From Streptosporangiaceae bacterium (GTDB taxonomy: Bacteria; Actinomycetota; Actinomycetes; Streptosporangiales; Streptosporangiaceae): a DNA stretch of 11,969 nt. A program made the position numbers and the translations under genes. Shown here piece by piece: positions 6,369-11,969 of the stretch (positions are counted from its first letter, which is position 1; each line of letters begins with the position of its first letter). The notes beneath the pieces were generated by a model. The model worked only from the letters and a program-made list of their open reading frames with translations, did not search any database and had not been told where the DNA came from. The stretch spans positions 1 to 11,969 of the forward strand of contig JASHYW010000562.1 of assembly GCA_030042885.1 (NCBI GenBank). Direction: 5' to 3'.

Positions 6369-8417
6369 ATGACGGCACTGCGCAGCTATGTCGGCGGGGC
6401 GTGGGTCGATCCAGCTGATGAGGGGCGGCCAGTGCTTGATGCGGTGACCGGAGAGGAAGTCGCCCGGGTCTCCTCGGCGGGGATCGACTTCGGCGCGGCG
6501 CTCGAGTACGGGCGGGCTACCGGCGGACCGGCGCTGCGCGAGCTGACCTTCCACCAGCGGGCCGCGCTGCTCAAGTCGCTCGGGCTGCTGCTGCGCGAGC
6601 ACCGCCAGGAGCTATACGCCCTGTCCGCGCGCACCGGGGCGACGCTCGGCGACTCCAAGTTCGACATCGACGGGGGCATCGGCGTCCTGCTCAGCTACGC
6701 CAGCAGGGCCAAGCGGGAGCTGCCGAATGACGTTCTCCTCGTAGAGGGCGCGGTCGAGCCGCTCGGCAAGGGCGGGACCTTCGTCGGCCAGCACATCCTG
6801 ACCCCGCTCCACGGAGTCGCGGTACAGATCAACGCGTTCAATTTCCCGGTCTGGGGGCCGCTGGAGAAGTTCGCTCCCGCGTTCATCGCCGGCGTGCCGA
6901 GCCTGATCAAGCCGGCCACCCAGACCGCTTACCTGACGGCCAGGCTGGCGGAGCTGATGGCCGGATCCGGATTGCTGCCGCCCGGCTCACTTCAGCTGAT
7001 CTGCGGCAGCGCCAGCGGCCTGCTCGATCACCTCGGCGAGCAGGACCTGGTGTTTTTCACCGGATCGGCCGCGACCGCCCGGCAACTGCGGGCTCACCCG
7101 GCCATCGTCGGGCGGTCGGTCCGGTTCAACGCCGAGGCTGACTCGCTGAACTGCTCCATCCTCGGCCCGGACGCCGTAGCGGGCACGCCAGAGTTCGACC
7201 TCTACGTCCGGCAACTCGTCACCGAGATGACGGTCAAGGCCGGCCAGAAATGCACCGCGATCCGCCGGGCCTTCGTGCCGACGGCCCTGGCGGGCCAGGT
7301 GGACGAGGCCGTGCGCGACCGGCTGGCCAAGGTCATCGTGGGCAGCCCGGCCGAGGAAGGCGTCCGGATGGGTGCGCTGGCCAGCCTGGAGCAGCGCGAG
7401 GAAGTGCGCCGCTCGGTGAAGGCGCTGCTGTCGGCGGGGCGGCTGGTCTTCGGGGATCCGGATCACGTCGAAGTCGTCGGCGCCAGTGCCGAGCGCGGGG
7501 CGTTCATCTCGCCGCTGCTGCTGCACAGCGACGATTCGGGCCGGCCGGAACCGCACGAGGTGGAGGCGTTCGGCCCGGTCAGCACCATCATCGGCTATCA
7601 GGGCAGCGCCGAGGTGATCGAGCTGGCGGCCCGGGGCCGGGGCAGCCTGGCCGGCTCGGTCGTCACCGCTGATGCGGCCTTCGCCCGTGAGGTGATCCTC
7701 GGCTTGGCCCCCTGGCACGGCCGGATCCTCATCCTCGACCATGACGACGCGGCCGAGTCGACGGGGCACGGATCCCCGCTGCCGATGCTCGTGCACGGCG
7801 GTCCCGGGCGGGCCGGCGGCGGTGAGGAGATGGGCGGCATGCGCGGCGTCCTGCACCATATGCAGCGCACTGCGATCCAGGCCAGCCCGCGTGTGCTGTC
7901 CGCGGTCACCGGCCGCTGGGTCACCGGAACCGAGCGGAACACGGCCGGAGGTCATCCGTTCCGCAAGTCCCTGGCCGAACTGAGGATCGGTGACACCGTG
8001 GTGGCCGGCCCGCGCCAGGTGACGCTGGCCGACATCGAGCATTTCGCCGAATTCACTGGCGATACCTTCTATGCGCACATGGACGAGGAGGCCGCGCGGG
8101 CCAACCCGTTCTTCGACGGCCGGGTCGCGCATGGCTACCTCATCGTGTCGTTCGCGGCGGGCCTGTTCGTGCAGCCCGACCCGGGGCCGGTGCTGGCCAA
8201 CTACGGGCTGGAGAACCTGCGCTTCCTCACCCCGGTGTATCCCGGTGACGAGCTGACAGTGACGCTCACCTGCAAGCAGATCACCCCGCGCGAGGACGCC
8301 GAGCACGGCGAGGTGCGCTGGGACGCGGTGGTGACCAACCAGGACGGCAAACCGGTGGCCACCTACGACGTGCTCACCCTGGTGGCCAAGCAGTGGCCGC
8401 CGACCGCTACTCAGTGA
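6369..8417 (+). CDS. paaZ: Bifunctional oxepin-CoA hydrolase / 3-oxo-5,6-dehydrosuberyl-CoA semialdehyde dehydrogenase
   Basis: A 682-residue fusion that opens the oxepin-CoA ring and oxidises the resulting aldehyde in aerobic phenylacetate degradation. The aldehyde dehydrogenase domain (about 1-525) has NAFNFPVWGPLEKFAPA (Asn158), the FTGSAATARQL nucleotide segment near 230, NAEADSLNC with Glu256, and GQKCTAIRR with catalytic Cys295. Glu256 and Cys295 carry the same numbers as in E. coli PaaZ. The MaoC-like (R)-hydratase domain (about 530-682) has FTGDTFYAHMDEEAA with Asp565 and His570 in the D-x4-H pattern, followed by FFDGRVAHGY. Both active sites look intact and the length equals the family norm (about 680). 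The ATG at 6369 has a strong ribosome binding site and gives the family N-terminus (LRSYVGGAWVDP). No paaA-K gene is visible nearby, so it is an orphan here. Confidence 0.95.
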   Translation: MTALRSYVGGAWVDPADEGRPVLDAVTGEEVARVSSAGIDFGAALEYGRATGGPALRELTFHQRAALLKSLGLLLREHRQELYALSARTGATLGDSKFDIDGGIGVLLSYASRAKRELPNDVLLVEGAVEPLGKGGTFVGQHILTPLHGVAVQINAFNFPVWGPLEKFAPAFIAGVPSLIKPATQTAYLTARLAELMAGSGLLPPGSLQLICGSASGLLDHLGEQDLVFFTGSAATARQLRAHPAIVGRSVRFNAEADSLNCSILGPDAVAGTPEFDLYVRQLVTEMTVKAGQKCTAIRRAFVPTALAGQVDEAVRDRLAKVIVGSPAEEGVRMGALASLEQREEVRRSVKALLSAGRLVFGDPDHVEVVGASAERGAFISPLLLHSDDSGRPEPHEVEAFGPVSTIIGYQGSAEVIELAARGRGSLAGSVVTADAAFAREVILGLAPWHGRILILDHDDAAESTGHGSPLPMLVHGGPGRAGGGEEMGGMRGVLHHMQRTAIQASPRVLSAVTGRWVTGTERNTAGGHPFRKSLAELRIGDTVVAGPRQVTLADIEHFAEFTGDTFYAHMDEEAARANPFFDGRVAHGYLIVSFAAGLFVQPDPGPVLANYGLENLRFLTPVYPGDELTVTLTCKQITPREDAEHGEVRWDAVVTNQDGKPVATYDVLTLVAKQWPPTATQ

Positions 8418-8600
8418 CGGTGCCACGAGCGTCGAGAGGGCGTCGAGAAAGAAGAAGAACGTGACGCCCAGAAGCACCCAGCCCATGGGGTTGCGCGGCT
8501 GGTGCCAAGCCACGATCACGCCGACCACGCCGAAAGACAGAAACAGCGCAGCGTGGCCGAGGCCGGAGAGCGTGAATTGGTGAGCCACCGAGGTAATCAC
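8418..8600 (-). pseudogene. Remnant: N-terminal membrane segment of a sensor histidine kinase-like protein
   Basis: Reading leftward from GTG at 8600, about 60 codons encode two hydrophobic helices (HAALFLSFGVVGVIVAW and GWVLLGVTFFFFLDALSTL) joined by HQPRNPMGW. A short Pro-Asn-Pro-x-Gly-Trp loop between two helices is typical of the N-terminus of many actinobacterial sensor histidine kinases. Third positions are mostly G or C, as in a real gene. The similarity ends at about 8421, right at the paaZ stop codon; beyond that the open frame is only the antisense of paaZ. No kinase core is present. The frame is also open upstream to an ATG at 8696 that overlaps the SDR stop (TGATG), but that stretch contains a hairpin and looks less protein-like. 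I read it as a truncated relic. The family assignment rests on motif recognition only. Confidence 0.55.
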
Positions 8601-8626
8601 CGCGGATGAGACGGTCAGGGTCTCGA

Positions 8627-8643
8627 CCGGCCTTGCAGGCCGG
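8627..8643 (-). terminator. Tight GC hairpin downstream of the SDR gene
   Basis: CCGGCCT (8627-8633) and AGGCCGG (8637-8643) pair perfectly around a 3-base loop, 53 bases past the SDR stop in its transcription direction. There is no T-run. Many actinobacterial terminators lack one, so this may end the kinase-SDR transcript. Confidence 0.4.
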
Positions 8644-8695
8644 ATCGGGCATCCGGCCCTTGACCCCGTCGCTCCGGCCGCTCGGTCCGCGGTCA

Positions 8696-9502
8696 TCAGC
8701 CCGCGTCGGCCGCAGCGATGGCCTCGAGCGTCTCGGGGAGTACCTGACCGCCGTCGACCACGATCGTCTGCCCGGTGATGTAGCCCGCCTCCTCCGTGGC
8801 CAGGAACAGCACGGCGTAGCCGATGTCATCGACGCTGCCGAGCCTGCGCATCGGTATCGACGCCACCATCTGGCTCGCGTGGTCGCCGGGCTCCGCCAGG
8901 CTCTCGGTGGCGATGTTGCCCGGTAGCACCGCGTTGACCGTGATGCCGCGCGGCGCCAGCTCGATCGCGGCGGTCCGCATGAAGCCCAGTTGGCCGGCCT
9001 TACTCGCGCCGTAGTGGGTCCAGCCCGGGAAGCCGGTGATCGGCTCGGTGATGGACGAGGTGATGATGACCCGGCCGCGGCCCGAGCGCTTCAGGGCGGG
9101 CAGGCACGCTTGGACCGAGAACACCGTGCCTTTCAGGTTGGTGCCGAACACCCGGTCCAGATCCTCCTCGGTCAGGTCCACCAGGCGTACCACAGGAAGT
9201 ATCCCCGCGTTAGCGCACAGCACGTCGATGCCGCCGAACCGCTCGGTGGCGATCGCGGCCATCCGCCTGCAGTCCTCGCGGCTGGCCACGTCGGCCTGCA
9301 CAAAGGAGACCTCCCCGGGGGGGCCCTCGGCGGCGGAGGCCTGGGTGTTGAGCTCCTCGGCTGCGGCCCGGGCGACGTCCGAGTCCCGGCCGGTGATCAG
9401 GACCCGCGCGCCATTGCGGGCGAATATGCTCGCGATACCCTTGCCGATGCCGCGGCTGCCGCCGGTCACCACAACGGCGCAGCCAGCGATCGATGTGAAC
9501 AT
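8696..9502 (-). CDS. SDR family NAD(P)-dependent oxidoreductase (FabG-like)
   Basis: A 268-residue classical short-chain dehydrogenase with a Rossmann fold. The cofactor loop is TGGSRGIG (13-20), followed by Asp71 in the QADVAS adenine-site position and the structural CANAG (96-100). The catalytic set is Asn122, Ser149/Ser150, Tyr164 and Lys168 (YGASK). The C-terminal segment [13 protein letters not shown] is typical of FabG-like members. GRD at 38-40 after the second strand leaves the NAD/NADP preference unclear. The substrate is not predictable; the 3-oxoacyl-ACP reductase label often given to such proteins would be a guess, and no fatty-acid gene is near. The gene follows the kinase gene after 11 bases, and its ribosome binding site (AGAGGA, 9509-9514) touches the kinase stop, so the two are surely co-transcribed and probably act on the same pathway. 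Confidence 0.9.
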   Translation of the reverse strand: MFTSIAGCAVVVTGGSRGIGKGIASIFARNGARVLITGRDSDVARAAAEELNTQASAAEGPPGEVSFVQADVASREDCRRMAAIATERFGGIDVLCANAGILPVVRLVDLTEEDLDRVFGTNLKGTVFSVQACLPALKRSGRGRVIITSSITEPITGFPGWTHYGASKAGQLGFMRTAAIELAPRGITVNAVLPGNIATESLAEPGDHASQMVASIPMRRLGSVDDIGYAVLFLATEEAGYITGQTIVVDGGQVLPETLEAIAAADAG

Positions 9503-9513
9503 CGCAGGTCCTC

Positions 9514-10566
9514 TCAGTGTGTGCTTAGGTACCGCTCCGCAAGGTCACAGCTGTCCCGCGTGTACCCGGCGCCGAGTTCGGCGGCGATGTCGACGCCCGC
9601 GTGCGAGCCGATCCACGCGACCAGCAGCAGCCGCCGGAACAAGATGAACGTCCAGATCTCCGCCTCGTCCTCGGCGGTCAGCTCGCCGACCCGGCGGTAT
9701 CCGGTCAGCCAGCTGTCCACCAGTGTCGGCACCTCGGCTGAGTGCTCGAAGAAACTCACCGAGGTCCCGAGGTCGTACAGATACCAGCTGAACCCGCAGT
9801 CGTCGAAGTCGATGACGCTGACGGCGCCCTGGTGGACGAGCAGGTTGGCCAGCCTGGTGTCGGCGTGGACCAGGCCGTAGCGCTCCGGACCCTGGCCGAA
9901 CGCCGTCAGGCGCGCGTGCAACGTGTCGTCCAGCCGGGAGAGTATCCGGCGTTCGGACGGACCGACCCCGATGCCGTCCTGCCAGCGCCCCCACCTGGCC
10001 TGCTCGCCGAACGCTGCCGCGTAATCCCAGTGGAACCTGGTGAACCAGGGCGGCCGCGGCCAGCTTCGGGCGTGCCGGTGCATCCGCGCGGTGATCTCGC
10101 CGAGCTCGGCGAAGTGACCTCCGGTCAGCATGCCCCCGGGCTCATCCTCAGGCCCGCCTGGTTCGGTGCCGGGCAGGAACTCGAAGCGCACGCAGTGCCG
10201 GGCGGCCGCGCTGGGACCGCCACGCTCCGCCACCGTCACCACCCGCTGCCCGTCGGCGGCGGCCAGCACCCGCGGCGTGGGCACCCCGGCTTCCGCGCGC
10301 AGCGCGTCCATCCAGGCCAGCTCGGAGGCGATCTCCTGCTCGGTATGGTAGGAGAGCCGGTGCACGCGCAGTACCGACGGCCCGGCGTCGGGGTCAGACA
10401 CCAGGAAGGTGGCGTTCTCCGAGACGTTGAGCAGCTCGACGGACGCATCGGGGTGACAGCCGTAGGCGCGCAGCGCCTCCCGGGCGCACCCGGTCACCCG
10501 GTCCATGACGTCCCCGCCCGCCGAAAGGTCGTGCCGGGCGGCCGGGAGATCGGTCTCAGTCGCCAT
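9514..10566 (-). CDS. APH-fold small-molecule phosphotransferase
   Basis: A 350-residue protein of the aminoglycoside phosphotransferase / homoserine-choline kinase superfamily. The nucleotide-binding N-lobe is at about 45-130 ([10 protein letters not shown], then [12 protein letters not shown], with FEFLPG as hinge). The Brenner-type catalytic loop is HADTRLAN (His234, Asp236, Asn241) and the metal-binding VIDFDD is at 251-256 (Asp253, Asp255), followed by YLYDLG. All ATP and Mg residues expected for an active kinase are present. The ATG at 10566 has GGGAG 8 bases upstream (10575-10579); an alternative is the Met at residue 21. It is not evidence for drug resistance: this branch resembles general metabolite kinases (homoserine kinase type II, hydroxylysine or amino-alcohol kinases). 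It heads a unit with the SDR and is preceded at 2 bases by a possible leader ORF. The family is clear; the substrate is unknown. Confidence 0.87.
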   Translation of the reverse strand: MATETDLPAARHDLSAGGDVMDRVTGCAREALRAYGCHPDASVELLNVSENATFLVSDPDAGPSVLRVHRLSYHTEQEIASELAWMDALRAEAGVPTPRVLAAADGQRVVTVAERGGPSAAARHCVRFEFLPGTEPGGPEDEPGGMLTGGHFAELGEITARMHRHARSWPRPPWFTRFHWDYAAAFGEQARWGRWQDGIGVGPSERRILSRLDDTLHARLTAFGQGPERYGLVHADTRLANLLVHQGAVSVIDFDDCGFSWYLYDLGTSVSFFEHSAEVPTLVDSWLTGYRRVGELTAEDEAEIWTFILFRRLLLVAWIGSHAGVDIAAELGAGYTRDSCDLAERYLSTH

Positions 10567-10568
10567 GT

Positions 10569-10643
10569 CTAGTGCTCCCGCCCGGGAACGGCGGGCAGGC
10601 GGCGGTTCGCCCGCGGGCTTCCGATCACCAGCGCGGTCAGCAT
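10569..10643 (-). CDS. Possible 24-codon leader ORF of the kinase-SDR unit
   Basis: An ATG at 10643 is preceded by AAGGAG (10649-10654) at 5 bases, the best ribosome binding site on this strand of the region. The frame runs 24 codons (beginning MLTALVIGSPRANRR and ending in PGREH) to a TAG that lies 2 bases before the kinase ATG. About 21 of the 23 codons after the start end in G or C, whereas the eight in-frame codons upstream of the ATG mostly do not, so the coding signal begins at the start. The kinase ribosome binding site lies within its last codons, implying translational coupling. The first residues resemble the first strand of flavodoxin-like reductases (LVIGSPR), so it might be a relic of such a gene rather than a regulatory leader peptide. 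Confidence 0.42.
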   Translation of the reverse strand: MLTALVIGSPRANRRLPAVPGREH

Positions 10644-10693
10644 CACCGCTCCTTCTCGATCTCGACGCATCGCCTCGCCCGGAGCGCAGGGAA

Positions 10694-10734
10694 ACCCCGG
10701 TTTCACCACGCTAGAACGGGGGTGAAACCGGGGT
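10694..10734 (-). terminator. Intrinsic-type terminator downstream of rbpA
   Basis: ACCCCGGTTTCACC (10694-10707) and GGTGAAACCGGGGT (10721-10734) are perfect 14-base inverted arms around a 13-base loop. On the minus strand the stem is followed by TTTCCC, a short T-tract. It stands 57 bases past the rbpA stop and would end the tpiA-secG-rbpA transcript before the kinase unit. Confidence 0.75.
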
Positions 10735-10791
10735 CTCATCGCGAGCCGCGAACCGCCGACTGGGCGTCAGTGGGTGGAGCCGTGCGCGGCG

Positions 10792-11130
10792 TCAAGCCGA
10801 GGCGCCGCGGAGACGGGCTAGGGCTTCGGCGAGGATGGCTTCGCCGTCGGAGTCGCTGCGGCGCTCCTTGACGTAGGCGAGATGCGTCTTGTAGGGCTCG
10901 ACTCGCGGCGGAGTCGGCGGATTCTCCTCGTTCTGGCCAGCCGGGTTGCCGCAGCGGGGGCACTCCCACGTCTCAGGGATAGCGGCGTCGGTCGCGAAGC
11001 TCGGCCGCGTCTCGTGCTTGTTAGCGCACCAGAACGACACCCAGATACGGGGCGCGGACTCGCCACGCTCGGCCTCCCCCATCGGCCCCGCGCCGACCCT
11101 GCTGCCACGGATGGCGTTGCCACTACTCAC
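10792..11130 (-). CDS. RNA polymerase-binding protein RbpA family (secG-linked form)
   Basis: A 112-residue zinc protein of the RbpA family, actinobacterial RNA polymerase-associated factors that stabilise the holoenzyme through sigma. The N-terminal tail has IRGSRVGAGP. The zinc-site candidates are Cys35-x3-His39 and Cys57-x2-Cys60 (WCANKHE and CPRCG). A loop with IPETWEC links them, and the C-terminal helix KTHLAYVKERRSD (81-93) corresponds to the sigma-interacting helix with its ERR residues. It resembles the RbpA-like gene that I recall sitting next to secG in Streptomyces rather than canonical Mycobacterium Rv2050, so it may be a paralogue with a related but distinct role. The start is GTG at 11130 with AAGGGG 6 bases upstream. 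It follows secG after 63 bases and ends before a strong terminator. Confidence 0.85.
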   Translation of the reverse strand: MSSGNAIRGSRVGAGPMGEAERGESAPRIWVSFWCANKHETRPSFATDAAIPETWECPRCGNPAGQNEENPPTPPRVEPYKTHLAYVKERRSDSDGEAILAEALARLRGASA

Positions 11131-11193
11131 AGATCACCCCTTGAAGGCCATAGAGCTGTTAACCCAGAACTTCGGTGCGGGAAGACGTACGCG

Positions 11194-11424
11194 TTAGTGA
11201 TTGATCAGCCAGCCGAGAGCAATGATGTCAATGAACCAGATGATGCCGAAGAAGATGGTGATCCGGTCCAGGTTACGCTCGACGACGGAGGACGAGCCAA
11301 GGGTCGAGGACACCCCGCCGCCGAACAGGTCAGACAGGCCGCCGCCCTTGCCCTTGTGCAGCAGGACCAGCAGGACCATCACGAAACTCGTGATGATCAG
11401 GATAACGGAGAGCGCGATGATCAT
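11194..11424 (-). CDS. secG: Preprotein translocase subunit SecG
   Basis: A 76-residue inner-membrane protein of the SecYEG channel. Two membrane helices lie at about 2-21 and 56-74, joined by the hallmark loop LHKGKGGGLSDLFGGG followed by SSVVERNLDRIT. The length is usual for actinobacterial SecG. It is 31 bases downstream of tpiA and upstream of the RbpA-like gene, the conserved glycolysis-secG order of actinobacteria. The nearest good ribosome binding site, AGGAG at 11439-11443, is 14 bases from the ATG at 11424, which is rather long; no better in-frame start exists, and the N-terminus fits the family. Confidence 0.95.
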   Translation of the reverse strand: MIIALSVILIITSFVMVLLVLLHKGKGGGLSDLFGGGVSSTLGSSSVVERNLDRITIFFGIIWFIDIIALGWLINH

Positions 11425-11455
11425 CTGGAGTTATCCATCTCCTGCTGACGAATGC

Positions 11456-11969
11456 CTATGCTGCCAGTTCACGATACCGGCAGATTTGAGCGAACTGCCC
11501 GGCGTCGAGGCTCGCGCCGCCGACGAGGGCGCCGTCGACGTCCGGCTGCGCCATGATCGGCGCGATGTTGCCGGGCTTAACGGACCCGCCATACAGGATA
11601 CGCACACTGAAGCCTGTCTCGGCGTCATGAATCTCCGAAATCCGTGACCTAATCGCCGCGGTCATCTCCTGCGCGTCCCGCGGAGTGGCCACCTCCCCGG
11701 TCCCGATGGCCCAGACCGGCTCGTAGGCGATCACCATCGCGGCCACCTCGGCGGCCGGGATGCCGGCCAGCGACCCGTCGAGCTGACCGATACAGCACTG
11801 GATGTGCTCTCCGGCCTGGCGGACCTCGAGCGGCTCCCCCACGCAGAGGATCGGCGTCAGCCCCCACCTCAGCGCCGCCTGCACCTTGGCGTTGACCAGA
11901 TCGTCGGTCTCCGCATGGTACTGGCGCCGCTCGGAGTGCCCGGCCAGCACGTACTCACAGCCCAGCTTG
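11456..11969 (-). CDS. tpiA: Triose-phosphate isomerase, C-terminal 170 residues (5' end outside window)
   Basis: This glycolytic enzyme interconverts dihydroxyacetone phosphate and glyceraldehyde 3-phosphate. The visible part starts in [15 protein letters not shown], which holds the electrophilic histidine. It continues through LTPILCVGE and the catalytic glutamate in [14 protein letters not shown] (the flexible lid). It ends with [11 protein letters not shown] and [11 protein letters not shown], the phosphate-binding loops. The frame is open to the window edge, so the GTG at 11950 is internal (the Val of [10 protein letters not shown]) and about 80-90 N-terminal residues lie outside. The stop is TAG, 31 bases before secG. 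In relatives gap and pgk lie upstream, which would be to the right of the window. Confidence 0.96.
   Translation of the reverse strand, partial: KLGCEYVLAGHSERRQYHAETDDLVNAKVQAALRWGLTPILCVGEPLEVRQAGEHIQCCIGQLDGSLAGIPAAEVAAMVIAYEPVWAIGTGEVATPRDAQEMTAAIRSRISEIHDAETGFSVRILYGGSVKPGNIAPIMAQPDVDGALVGGASLDAGQFAQICRYRELAA

Noticed and set aside
6987..8420. Main part of the 569-codon minus-strand frame starting at 8696
   Set aside because: Left of 8421 it is only the complement of paaZ. Only the segment 8421-8600 has independent protein-like character and was kept as a remnant.
8428..8447. Nine-base direct repeat GCGTCGAGA as a target-site duplication
   Set aside because: The copies are 2 bases apart with no element between them; more likely chance or slippage at the remnant junction.
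9514..10566. APH-fold protein as an aminoglycoside resistance gene
   Set aside because: The fold is shared by many metabolite kinases. The linkage to an SDR and the absence of resistance or mobile genes make a metabolic role more likely.
10591..10614. GCGGGC/GCCCGC inverted repeat with GGTTCG as a tRNA-like or riboswitch element
   Set aside because: It has only a 6-bp stem, no tRNA cloverleaf can be drawn, and it lies inside the small leader ORF.
11134..11152. Five-codon mini-ORF (MAFKG) just upstream of the RbpA-like gene
   Set aside because: It merely contains the AAGGGG ribosome binding site of the gene and has none of its own.
11425..11440. Five-codon mini-ORF (MDNSR) whose stop overlaps the secG ATG
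   Set aside because: The AGGAG abuts its ATG with no spacer, so it is unlikely to be translated; probably chance.

Overview
The window is very GC-rich (third codon positions mostly G or C). Its gene content is that of an actinomycete: an Fe-S type CysH, an Rv2671-like pyrimidine reductase, a GlgX close to Streptomyces and Mycobacterium forms, and the tpiA-secG-rbpA order. I cannot place it below Actinomycetota. I found no CRISPR array, insertion sequence, tRNA, rRNA or origin.

Plus-strand half (1-8417). The 3' part of a sulfate-assimilation cluster comes first: cysH (APS reductase, probably starting left of the window) overlaps an sirB/cbiX-type chelatase by 8 bases. The second enzyme would supply siroheme for sulfite reductase. 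After 152 bases come glgX (glycogen debranching) and, 2 bases later, a RibD-C/Rv2671-like pyrimidine reductase. A 329-base gap follows. It holds a strong inverted repeat and a coding-like stretch of unknown identity. Then come glutamate decarboxylase (gad) and a complete bifunctional paaZ of the phenylacetyl-CoA pathway, with no other paa gene in view.

Minus-strand half (8418-11969). Directly past the paaZ stop lies the N-terminal membrane part of what looks like a truncated sensor histidine kinase. Upstream of it, read right to left, is a compact unit: a possible 24-codon leader ORF, an APH-fold small-molecule kinase and an SDR oxidoreductase. The substrates are unknown. A classical hairpin terminator separates this unit from the edge of a core operon: tpiA (its 5' end is outside the window), secG and an RbpA-family zinc protein.

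The core genes (cysH, sirB, glgX, tpiA, secG, rbpA) look ordinary. The middle block (4494-10690) is accessory in character, and most items worth a second look are there: the hairpin and coding-like region before gad, the orphan paaZ, the kinase remnant at its end, and the small leader ORF of the kinase-SDR unit. I did not find a clear new multi-gene system. The best candidates for something undescribed are the leader ORF-kinase-SDR unit and the pre-gad region.
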